From NCBI RefSeq assembly GCF_001310815.1, contig NZ_BAZK01000023.1, positions 1 through 64,000 of the forward strand: a stretch of DNA of 64,000 nt, given 5' to 3'. The stretch is from Pseudovibrio denitrificans JCM 12308. Lineage in GTDB: Bacteria; Pseudomonadota; Alphaproteobacteria; Rhizobiales; Stappiaceae. Of the stretch, positions 25,717-34,119 are shown piece after piece (position 1 is the stretch's first letter; each line of letters starts with the position of its first letter). Under the pieces are notes generated by a model. That model had not been told where the DNA came from. It made no database searches and worked only from the letters and a program-made list of their open reading frames with translations. The translations under genes and the position numbers were made by a program.

Positions 25717-27471
25717 CTAGCGCATTTCATTCGGTGCTGTGACACCCAAAACATTGAGGCCAGAAGCAATTACCTGTGAAACTGCATAGACTAACGCGAG
25801 TCGAGCTTTGGTTAATTCTGGCGTTTTATCATTAATAAAGCGTAATTGCGGCTTTTCCTTGCCTCTGGACCAGTGTCCATGCAGGGCGCTTGCAAGCTCA
25901 TACAGATAGAACGCAATACGGTGCGGCTCGTGGTTTTCTGCGGCTCCGTCCACAATTCGAGGCCATTGAGCCATCTTGGCAATCAGTGCCAATTCGCCCT
26001 CGTCCTCAAGTTGTGCAAAATCTGCAGACTGCAACTCTTCAGCTGTGTTGGAGAACCAATCCAGTTCCTCAGCAGCCTGACGCAGCACAGAATGGCACCG
26101 AGCATGACCGTATTGAACATAAAACACTGGATTGTCTTTTGACTGCTCTTTCACCTTGTCAAAATCGAAGTCCAGCTGCGCATCGTTCTTACGATAGAGC
26201 ATCATAAAGCGTACCGCATCCACGCCCACTTCATCAACCACATCGCGAAGGGTGATGAAATTACCAGAGCGCTTGGACATTTTGAATTCCGCACCGCCCT
26301 TGAACAGCTTCACCAGCTGACAAAGACGAACGATAACATCCACATCGCCGCCGGAGATCGCGTTGCCGATCGCTTCCAGACGCTTCACGTAGCCCGCATG
26401 GTCTGCACCAAGCACAAAGATAATCTCTTTGAAGCCACGCTCAATCTTGTCGCGCATGTAAGCAACGTCAGCCGCAAAGTAAGTGTAGCTGCCATCAGAC
26501 TTCACCAGCGCACGGTCACTGTCATCACCGTAGTTGGAGGAACGGAACAAGGTCTGCTCGCGGTCTTCCCAGTCCTCTGGCACTTCACCTTTTGGTGGCG
26601 GCAAAGTACCGTTGTAAACCAGATCACGCTTGCGCAGAGCATCCAGCGTCAGGTCAATCGCGTTGCCCTGACCATGCATGGTCTTTTCAGAGAAGAACAC
26701 ATCGTGCTTGACGTTCAGCGCGCCAAGATCCCCGCGGATCATGTCCATCATCTTGTCAACGGTGTAACCCTTCAGCAGAGCAAGACGCTCAGCCGGAGCC
26801 ATATCCTTCAGGCTTTCACCATACTCTTCCGCCAGAGATTTACCGACAGGAATAAGGTACTCACCCGGATAATACCCCTCAGGGATCTGACCGATGTCTT
26901 CACCCAGCGCTTCGCGGTAGCGCAGGAAGGCAGAGTTCGCCAGTGTATCAATCTGAGAGCCCGCATCGTTGATCACGTATTCACGGGTCACGTCGTAACC
27001 GGCAAACTGCAGCAGGCTCGCCAGCGCATCACCAACCACAGCACCACGGGTATGACCCACATGCATTGGCCCAGTCGGGTTCGCGGAAACGTATTCCACG
27101 TTCACCTTCAGGCCATCACCACGTGCGGACGCGCCAAACTTGTCGCCCTTGGCAACAACGTCGCCAATCACACGCTCCCACAGGGTTTTGCTGACGCGGA
27201 TGTTGATGAAGCCAGGTCCGGCAACATCAACAGCTTCAACTTCACTGTCGGCGCGCAGGCCCTCCGCAATCTTTTCAGCAAGATCACGCGGCTTCATCTT
27301 CAGCTGTTTAGCCAGCACCATGGCAGCGTTGGTCGCCAGATCGCCATGCGCAGCATCCCGAGGAGGTTCAACAGTCACACGTCGGAGATCCAGCTCCGGC
27401 GCGTCAGCAGCAAGGTCGAGGCCCTTGACTACACTGTTTACCCTTTCGGCGAAGTCTGCAAAGATGTTCAT
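25717..27471 (-). CDS. argS: Arginine--tRNA ligase
   Basis: ArgRS is a class I synthetase. The 584-residue product has the N-terminal Add-1 domain, the HIGH-type motif inside NPTGPMHVGHTRGAVVGDALA (residues about 130-150) and the KMSKRSGN motif. A C-terminal anticodon-binding domain includes FYLYELASALHGHW. Length is complete. It begins 91 bases downstream of the dgt stop and precedes the SPOR gene. Confidence 0.98.
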   Translation of the reverse strand: MNIFADFAERVNSVVKGLDLAADAPELDLRRVTVEPPRDAAHGDLATNAAMVLAKQLKMKPRDLAEKIAEGLRADSEVEAVDVAGPGFINIRVSKTLWERVIGDVVAKGDKFGASARGDGLKVNVEYVSANPTGPMHVGHTRGAVVGDALASLLQFAGYDVTREYVINDAGSQIDTLANSAFLRYREALGEDIGQIPEGYYPGEYLIPVGKSLAEEYGESLKDMAPAERLALLKGYTVDKMMDMIRGDLGALNVKHDVFFSEKTMHGQGNAIDLTLDALRKRDLVYNGTLPPPKGEVPEDWEDREQTLFRSSNYGDDSDRALVKSDGSYTYFAADVAYMRDKIERGFKEIIFVLGADHAGYVKRLEAIGNAISGGDVDVIVRLCQLVKLFKGGAEFKMSKRSGNFITLRDVVDEVGVDAVRFMMLYRKNDAQLDFDFDKVKEQSKDNPVFYVQYGHARCHSVLRQAAEELDWFSNTAEELQSADFAQLEDEGELALIAKMAQWPRIVDGAAENHEPHRIAFYLYELASALHGHWSRGKEKPQLRFINDKTPELTKARLALVYAVSQVIASGLNVLGVTAPNEMR

Positions 27472-27562
27472 TTTTAATAGCCTAGTTTTGACAGCTCACA
27501 GGGTTTTGCAAAGCCGTAGCCCCACATAAACTCCGTGAATTAATAGTGTTTGAATTGGCGCA

Positions 27563-28780
27563 TTACCCCAGTTCAGGGGTATCGTCAAATAATCGTCGAT
27601 GTTCGTCTATGGCATAACGATCTGTCATGCCTGCAATGAAGTCACAGACCCTGCGGGCCACCACCTCATCACTCTCGCCATTCAATCCTGTACACCACGG
27701 TTCTGGCATTCTTTCCGGTGCCTTAAAGTAGGCATGGAATAAATCCCGCACCACCTTGGCCACCTGCTTGCGAACAGCCAGAACACTTTCGTGCCGGTAA
27801 AGATTGGCGAACAAAAACTCTTTCAACTCGCGCTCTTCTCGCGCCATTTCAGTTGAAAAGGCAATAACAGGACCATTTGCATCACGAATATCCCCGCATT
27901 TCTTGGGAGAAAGTTGATTAATTCGGGAAATACTCTCCGCAATCACGTCCTCCACCATGCCGGTGATACATCTGCGCCCGATCTCATGAATGCGCCGCGC
28001 ATCCTCAAGGCCGGGATATTTCCCGTCCACCTCATCCAGAATGCGCTTCAGATAAGGCACATCTTTCATGGCCTCAAAGCTGAGCAACCCTGCCCGCAAT
28101 CCATCATCCAGATCATGCGCGTCATAGGCAATGTCATCTGCAAGTGCCGCCACTTGCGCTTCCGCACTTGGCCACGACCACAGCAGCAAATCCTGATGCT
28201 TGGCATATTCACTTACGGCAAACGGCAGGCCCTTGTCTGAAAGCTTGCCACACGGCGCGCCGGAACGATCCGTCAGCGGTCCGTTGTGCTTGACCAGCCC
28301 CTCCAGCGTTTCCCACGCCAGATTGAGCCCGTCGAACTCTGCATAGCGGCGCTCCAGATCAGTCACGATACGCAGCGACTGGGCGTTATGGTCAAACCCG
28401 CCGTAATCCGCCATGCACTCATGCATCACGTCCTCGCCCTCATGCCCGAACGGCGTATGCCCAAGGTCATGGGCCAGTGCCAGACATTCGGCCAGATCCT
28501 CATCCAGCCGCAAGGCACGGGCCAGCGAACGGGCAATCTGGGAAACCTCAATGGTATGGGTCAATCGCGTACGGAAATGATCGCCCTCATGATACACAAA
28601 GACCTGCGTCTTGTGCTTCAAACGGCGGAAAGCGGCAGAATGGATAATGCGGTCGCGATCCCGTTGGAACGGCGTGCGCGTCGGGCTGTCAGATTCAGGA
28701 TAAAGCCTTCCGCGGCTCAACTCCGGATCAACAGCATACTCGGCGCGCGGCTGAGCCCCGTATCCTAACGTCTTGACCAT
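27563..28780 (-). CDS. dgt: Deoxyguanosinetriphosphate triphosphohydrolase-like protein
   Basis: The family hydrolyses dGTP and other dNTPs to nucleosides and triphosphate. The 405-residue product has RDRIIHSAAFRRLKHKTQVF, HTIEVSQIARSLARAL and the HD-domain metal motif LALAHDLGHTPFGHEGED, followed by GGFDHNAQSLRIV. The length matches the shorter alphaproteobacterial class. It is the first gene of the long minus-strand block and is divergent from erpA. Confidence 0.95.
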   Translation of the reverse strand: MVKTLGYGAQPRAEYAVDPELSRGRLYPESDSPTRTPFQRDRDRIIHSAAFRRLKHKTQVFVYHEGDHFRTRLTHTIEVSQIARSLARALRLDEDLAECLALAHDLGHTPFGHEGEDVMHECMADYGGFDHNAQSLRIVTDLERRYAEFDGLNLAWETLEGLVKHNGPLTDRSGAPCGKLSDKGLPFAVSEYAKHQDLLLWSWPSAEAQVAALADDIAYDAHDLDDGLRAGLLSFEAMKDVPYLKRILDEVDGKYPGLEDARRIHEIGRRCITGMVEDVIAESISRINQLSPKKCGDIRDANGPVIAFSTEMAREERELKEFLFANLYRHESVLAVRKQVAKVVRDLFHAYFKAPERMPEPWCTGLNGESDEVVARRVCDFIAGMTDRYAIDEHRRLFDDTPELG

Positions 28781-28992
28781 TCCTTATCCCCCACCCGCTA
28801 TCATGAGAAAACCACAGAGCCATACCCGCTGATTTTCTTATCACAGCAATGACATAACAGATGTAAAGGCCCTGTAAACAATCGCTTTCCCAAGCCAAAT
28901 GCAATTTAGCAACAAAATACTATGGAAATTAGCGTGTAGACCACCTAAATTACAAATCAAAGAAAGTACAAGCCCCCAGGCAAGACCCGATT

Positions 28993-29334
28993 ATGACCCA
29001 GACCCCAGAAAATACCGTTGGTTTAACGGACAAGGCCGCAAAACGCGTAGCCCAGATTCTTGAAAAAGAAGCAGACGGCAGCATGCTCCGCATTTCTGTC
29101 GAAGGTGGCGGCTGTTCCGGTTTTCAATACAAGTACGACATTGTTGAAGAGCAGGAAGACGACGACCTCGTCCTGGCCAAACTCGGCGCTACCGTTCTCA
29201 TCGACAGCATTTCCCTGCAATACATGGCAGGCTCAGAAATTGACTTCGTGACAGATCTCATGGGCCAGTCCTTCCAGATCACCAACCCGCAAGCCGCCGC
29301 CGGCTGCGGATGCGGCACAAGCTTCTCCATCTAA
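28993..29334 (+). CDS. erpA: Iron-sulfur cluster insertion protein ErpA
   Basis: A-type carrier that hands Fe-S clusters to target proteins. The 113-residue product has the three invariant cysteines: Cys41 in GGGCSGF and Cys105/Cys107 in the C-terminal GCGCGTSFSI. The spacing is that of the IscA/ErpA family. It stands alone, divergent from dgt. Confidence 0.95.
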   Translation: MTQTPENTVGLTDKAAKRVAQILEKEADGSMLRISVEGGGCSGFQYKYDIVEEQEDDDLVLAKLGATVLIDSISLQYMAGSEIDFVTDLMGQSFQITNPQAAAGCGCGTSFSI

Positions 29335-29627
29335 TCTAGCACCTGCCGGTCTTGAGGGGATAACTTCAGCTCATTTCATCTGATTGCGATCCCACACGGC
29401 GAGGCCCACCGCCTCGCCCACACAAAAACGCAAGTTTCCCCCTTTCCTTTCAAACCAACGCACATTTCAACGCAAAGCAGTTATTCCCCTCCGGGCTCTG
29501 CTGTTATGCCCATCCACATACACTTGCTCTGCTTACCTTGCCCTCCTGCGGGACCGTGCTAGAACAAATACAGGACATACACAAAGCAAGCAGTCAAAGC
29601 TCTGCTGCTTTCTCGAAGGGAGACCCG

Positions 29628-30410
29628 ATGAAAATCGCAAGCTGGAACATCAATGGCGTCAAAGCGCGGTTAGAAACGGTTCTCAAGTGGCTCGAAGAAG
29701 AGCAGCCAGATGTCGCCTGTTTTCAGGAAATTAAATCGGTTGATGAGAACTTCCCGCGCACTCCGTTTGAAGAGCTTGGCTACAATCTGGAAACCCATGG
29801 CCAGAAAGGCTTCAACGGCGTAGCGATCCTGTCCAAACGTCCGTTCGAAGAGGTTAACCGCCGCCTTCCGGGCGATGAGGAAGACGAACAGGCCCGCTAC
29901 ATCGAAGCCGTCATTGCTGGCGACAACGAACCAATCCGCGTCGGCTGCCTTTACCTGCCAAATGGCAACCCAGTAGAGACCGAAAAGTTCCCGTATAAAC
30001 TGCGCTGGATGGACCGTCTCCACAAACACGCTGAAAAGCAGCTGGAGAAGGAAGAGGCGTTTCTTCTGGTCGGAGACTACAATGTCATTCCTGAGCCGGA
30101 AGATGCAAAGAAACCAGAGGCATGGGTTGGCGACGCGCTCTTCCGCCCGGAAAGCCGCCAACGCTTCCGCGCCCTGCTCAACCTCGGCTTCACAGAAGCA
30201 GTCCGCGCCACCAACAGCACTGCTGGAACCTACACTTTCTGGGATTATCAGGCAGGCGCATGGCAACGCGACAATGGCATCCGTATTGACCACCTGTTGC
30301 TCTCGCCAGAAGCAGCCCGCATCATGCAAGGCGTAGGCATCGACAAACACGTCCGCGGCTGGGAAAAGCCATCGGACCACGTCCCGGTCTGGGTTGAGCT
30401 CTCTGCCTGA
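29628..30410 (+). CDS. xthA: Exodeoxyribonuclease III
   Basis: Exonuclease III acts as the AP endonuclease of base excision repair. The 260-residue product begins MKIASWNINGVKARLETVL, with CFQEIKSVDE holding the metal-binding Glu. LVGDYNVIPEPED and the C-terminal GIRIDHLLLSP and SDHVPVW motifs complete the active site. The ATG at 29628 is chosen because a GAAGGGAG site precedes it and the conserved domain begins there; the upstream 30 codons are not conserved-looking. Confidence 0.96.
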   Translation: MKIASWNINGVKARLETVLKWLEEEQPDVACFQEIKSVDENFPRTPFEELGYNLETHGQKGFNGVAILSKRPFEEVNRRLPGDEEDEQARYIEAVIAGDNEPIRVGCLYLPNGNPVETEKFPYKLRWMDRLHKHAEKQLEKEEAFLLVGDYNVIPEPEDAKKPEAWVGDALFRPESRQRFRALLNLGFTEAVRATNSTAGTYTFWDYQAGAWQRDNGIRIDHLLLSPEAARIMQGVGIDKHVRGWEKPSDHVPVWVELSA

Positions 30411-30524
30411 TCGCAGCTCACCAGTCGGACACACACTTTCAAGAACTCTGGTGGCGGCCTCGCCATCAGCCCTCCTCATTATTCCATCAAAACATAATCA
30501 AACAGAAGTCTGGGAGGACATCTG

Positions 30525-31582
30525 ATGGCTTGGCAACCAGCTGACAATCGTTATGACACCATGAAGTACAACCGCTGCGGGAAGAGTGGCCTCAAGCTAC
30601 CTGCCATTTCCCTCGGCCTCTGGCACAACTTCGGTGAAACCACGCCGCATCAGACCAAACGCGAGATGTGCCGCACCGCATTCGATCTGGGCATCACCCA
30701 TTTCGATCTGGCCAACAACTACGGGCCACCTCCAGGCAGCGCGGAAACCGCCTTTGGCGAGATCCTGCGCACCGACTTTGCCGGATACCGCGACGAGCTC
30801 ATCATCTCCTCTAAAGCTGGTTATGATATGTGGCCGGGACCATACGGCGAATGGGGTAGCCGTAAGTATCTCATCGCCAGCTGTGATCAGTCTCTGAAGC
30901 GTATGGGGCTAGACTACGTCGACATCTTCTATTCCCACCGCTTCGATCCGGACACACCACTGGAAGAGACCATGATGGCCCTCGACCAGATCGTGCGTCA
31001 GGGCAAAGCGCTTTACGTCGCATCTCCTCCTACAACTCCAAGCGCACCAAGGAAGCGGCGAAAATCCTGAAGGAACTGGGCACTCCATGCCTGATCCATC
31101 AGCCAAGCTATTCCATGCTCAACCGTTGGGTGGAAGAAGACGGCCTGCTCGACACGCTGGAAGAAGAAGGCATCGGCTCCATCGTTTTTTCCCCGCTCGC
31201 GCAAGGCATGCTGACCAACAAGTACCTGAACGGCGTGCCCGAAGACAGCCGTGCTGGCAAACACGTGGGTTCTTTCCAGGAAAGCTTCCTCAACGAGACC
31301 ACTTTGAGCCACATTCGCTCTTTGAACGAAATCGCCCAGAACCGCGGCCAGACACTGGCACAGATGGCTCTGGCATGGGTCCTGCGCAAAGGCCGCGTCA
31401 CCTCCGCCCTGATCGGCGCCAGCCGCAAGGAACAGGTGATCGACTGCGCAGCAACCATCAACAATCTGGAGTTCACGGAAGAAGAACTGACCGCCATTGA
31501 TCAGTACGCCACAGAGGCCAACATCAACCTCTGGGCCCAATCCGCCGAACGCGAAGGCCCTTCCCGTCCAGCGAAGAAGTAA
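30525..31582 (+). CDS. Aldo-keto reductase, YghZ (L-glyceraldehyde 3-phosphate reductase) type (apparent frameshift)
   Basis: An NADPH-dependent reductase of the AKR14/YghZ group. The start MAWQPADNRYDTMKYNRCG, then SGLKLPAISLGLWHNFG and FDLANNYGPPPGSAE, is diagnostic of YghZ. The Tyr/Lys catalytic segments follow (ISSKAGYDMWPGPYG). The frame breaks near 31020: GTCGCATCTCC should read GTC GGC ATC TCC, which restores YVGISSYNSKRTKEAA. The rest continues to a normal end at 31582, giving 352 residues. One missing G explains it. It is otherwise intact, so probably a sequencing error rather than a pseudogene. Confidence 0.88.
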
Positions 31583-31651
31583 AAGTCTAAGATATACAAG
31601 GGGGTGCGGACAGTCAGTTCGCACTCTCTTTCATTTCAAATGAGCTTTTCT

Positions 31652-32026
31652 TTAGGACCGAGGATCCAGCCCCTTCTCTTCAAAGTACGCAAGTGCGGTG
31701 TTCAGGCCATTCAAAGCTGCTGGAACGCCAGCATAAACAGCCATTTGCCAGATGATCTCAAGGATCTCGGAAGGACGTGCGCCTGCATTCAGCGTGTGCT
31801 CGATGTTCATGGCCAACTGCGGTCCCGTGTGCCCACCCATCGCAGTGAGAGCGGCAATGCTGCAAAGCTGGCGGGTTTTCAGATCAACCCCTTCGCGGCC
31901 ATAATGCATACCATAGGCCCAGTCCACGACACTCTCAGACATGCCGGGCACCGCCGCATCATATTTGGCAGCAAGCCTCTTTTGCAGCTCGGGATTTAAA
32001 ATGCTCAGGACGTCCTCAGCTTTCAT
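31652..32026 (-). CDS. Carboxymuconolactone decarboxylase family protein
   Basis: A small all-helical protein of 124 residues of the CMD/AhpD superfamily, recognisable from LKTRQLCSIAALTAMGGH, QLAMNIEHTLNAGARPSEILEIIWQMAVYAGVPAA. It has a single Cys in the motif and lacks the CxxC of peroxidase-type AhpD, so a decarboxylase-like or unknown role is more likely. A GAGGAG site precedes the ATG. It is convergent with the aldo-keto reductase gene; no pathway partner is visible. Confidence 0.88.
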   Translation of the reverse strand: MKAEDVLSILNPELQKRLAAKYDAAVPGMSESVVDWAYGMHYGREGVDLKTRQLCSIAALTAMGGHTGPQLAMNIEHTLNAGARPSEILEIIWQMAVYAGVPAALNGLNTALAYFEEKGLDPRS

Positions 32027-32311
32027 AGGCCAGTCTCCTCAGGTTACATATAACCGCTGATCACACCTGCCTATCTGCCTCCTCTTGATAATCAGTGAGT
32101 TTACCCGCGAGAAGTTGAGCTGTTTGGAAACAACATGCGCTGAGAGCTCCAGCCGCATCAGGAACTACAACACTTGAAACGATCCGCCTAACCCGCCGAA
32201 ACAGTGCAGAAACTTGCCATTTACACAATTCCCGCAGGGCCTACTGTTTATTCCAGAGCAGATCTGATAGGCATTTCTACGAGGAATACCAGATGATTGC
32301 GGAGCCCCTGA

Positions 32312-33439
32312 ATGCTTGAAGACCTTCAAACCCCTTGCCTCTTGCTCGATGAAGCTGCGATGAACCGAAATATCAAAGGCATGGCAGACAGGTTCAAGCA
32401 GATCGGAGTGCCGCTCCGTCCGCATCTCAAAACAGCCAAATCCATAGATGTCGCCCGCATTCTACAAGATCATGGAGCAGACCGCTGGACTGTCTCCACA
32501 CTAAAGGAAGCAGAGTACTTTTCCTCCTTTGGCCTCAAAGATATCCTCTATGCCGTCTCCATCGTCCCACAGAAGATGGAACGCATCATGAAGCTCAACC
32601 GCGCCGGCGCTCAAATGTCCATCTGCCTAGACAGTACCGAGATGGCAACACACCTTTCTACCATGACACTGGATGGCCTTAAGCCACGCGTCTATCTGGA
32701 AGTCGACGTTGACGGTCACCGCACCGGTGTGAAGGCTGACCAGCAGCGCGCCGTTGATGTGACCAGAATACTTGCAAACGCATCTAATCTGGAGTTCGCA
32801 GGCGTCATGGCCCACGGCGGCGGAGTCAGTTATGCAGCAAACGGGCAGCAGGAACTGGAAGCCGCAGCCGAACAGGAGCGCACCTGCACCCTCGCAGTAA
32901 AGGACGCCATTCTTGAAGCTGGCCTCCCATGCCCACAAGTCAGCATCGGCTCCACACCAACAGCCCTCTTCGGAACGTCCTTTGAGGGCGTTTCTGATGT
33001 CCGCGCAGGGGTTTACGTCTTTCAGGATGTGTTTCAGACCAACCTTGGCATGTGCGCCATGGAAGATGTGGCAGCCACCGTGCTCACCAGCGTCATCAGC
33101 CACGCTCCGCACCTTAACCGCATTGTCGTCGATGCTGGCGGCCTCGCCCTGTCCAAGGACCGCTCCTGCGCAAGCCAAAGCAACGACTGCGGTTTCGGCC
33201 TTCTCAGTGACATCGACGGACATGTAGATCCGCTGCTTTACGTGCAAGGTGTGAGCCAGGAGCATGGCTACATCACCACCAGAGATGGCAGCCCGTTACC
33301 CTTCGAGCTCTACCCACTTGGATCACAGCTTCGTGTTCTGCCCAACCATTCTTGCATGACTGTCGCGGCCTATGAGGGGTACCATATGATCAATGGTGAC
33401 CATGAGGGAGAGTGGTGGCCGCGCTGTAACAGATGGTAG
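32312..33439 (+). CDS. DSD1-family PLP enzyme (D-threonine aldolase / D-serine dehydratase-like)
   Basis: A 375-residue fold-type III PLP protein. The Lys of the Schiff base is in RPHLKTAKS (residue about 40). MAHGGGVSYA and IGSTPTALFG follow. The metal-binding pair is in VLPNHSCMTVAAY near the C-terminus, where the His and Cys fit the metal site of D-threonine aldolase and DSD1 enzymes. The family cleaves or dehydrates D-3-hydroxy-amino acids; the exact substrate cannot be told from sequence. GGAGC lies before the ATG. It is a single transcription unit. Confidence 0.87.
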   Translation: MLEDLQTPCLLLDEAAMNRNIKGMADRFKQIGVPLRPHLKTAKSIDVARILQDHGADRWTVSTLKEAEYFSSFGLKDILYAVSIVPQKMERIMKLNRAGAQMSICLDSTEMATHLSTMTLDGLKPRVYLEVDVDGHRTGVKADQQRAVDVTRILANASNLEFAGVMAHGGGVSYAANGQQELEAAAEQERTCTLAVKDAILEAGLPCPQVSIGSTPTALFGTSFEGVSDVRAGVYVFQDVFQTNLGMCAMEDVAATVLTSVISHAPHLNRIVVDAGGLALSKDRSCASQSNDCGFGLLSDIDGHVDPLLYVQGVSQEHGYITTRDGSPLPFELYPLGSQLRVLPNHSCMTVAAYEGYHMINGDHEGEWWPRCNRW

Positions 33440-33974
33440 GTCAACCCTTTCCATCAAGAATGCCTTTCACATCTCACTGAGGTGTACAGTTTGTCGCACT
33501 AGGAAATTGATTGGCAAAAGTTTTTTCCGGTTTGAGCACTCAAACTCTCCTGTGCATATCACCGTTTACCAATAAAGAAGTGTGGCCGAATTGAGTCTTT
33601 TTGGCCACCTCCACACCCCCGCCAGAAGCCCAAAAGTCGATTTTCCACTTCGCGCACTAATATTTCAAACTTCGCATGGCAGCTATGCAGATTTGAGATA
33701 CCTACATTATACTTACTATAATGTACTTAGTTCGCACCTAAGTGGAAATGCGGGCGCCCTATTTAGGGGTTTCGCAAATGCAAAAAATCAACACCTCCAA
33801 AGTCATAATTTAGCAAGTAAATTCATAGGATTAGAACCATTCCAGACCCCATTGCAACGCACACAACCTGAGCGAGTTATATCACCACTTGCAATTGGTC
33901 GCCCAATATCCAAAATGTATGCATTTGTATAATTCTGCCCTGCATTTTTTGCAGGTCTGCTGGCCATTTCAGAA
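33440..33974. other. Gene-poor leader region upstream of the pflB control site
   Basis: No convincing gene in this stretch, although one open frame exists (33582-33932) with no recognisable content. The only structure I see is a hairpin CCTGCA/TGCAGG around a T-rich loop at 33939-33955. Its 13-base core TGCATTTTTTGCA also occurs at 4055-4067 upstream of the small RNA array. Confidence 0.5.
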
Positions 33975-33988
33975 TTGACATAGATCAA
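33975..33988. promoter_or_regulatory. FNR-type box upstream of pflB
   Basis: TTGAC-ATAG-ATCAA matches the FNR/FnrL consensus TTGAY-N4-RTCAA exactly. It lies 131 bases before the pflB ATG. An oxygen-sensing FNR regulator binding here would fit anaerobic induction of a glycyl radical enzyme. The inference rests on the motif and the downstream gene. Confidence 0.75.
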
Positions 33989-34119
33989 GATGCAGCCCCA
34001 CTCGGGGAGTACAGTCAACGTCAACAAGCACTGGATGCAAGAAAGCGTAACACTCTGCAAGCCTTTGGAATTTACTTGTAGCGCCACGCTGATTTGCTCA
34101 AATGATGAAGGACCTAAAA

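Noticed and set aside
29398..29418. GGCGAGGC/GCCTCGCC hairpin after erpA as a terminator
   Set aside because: No T run on either strand; kept only as a possible mRNA-end hairpin.
29562..29576. SOS-like GAAC-N7-GGAC sequence upstream of xthA
   Set aside because: One mismatch to GAAC-N7-GAAC and no second copy; weaker than the exact boxes at 585 and 697.
33582..33932. 116-codon open frame in the pflB upstream region
   Set aside because: No recognisable domain, poor ribosome site and low similarity to neighbours in codon use; likely chance.
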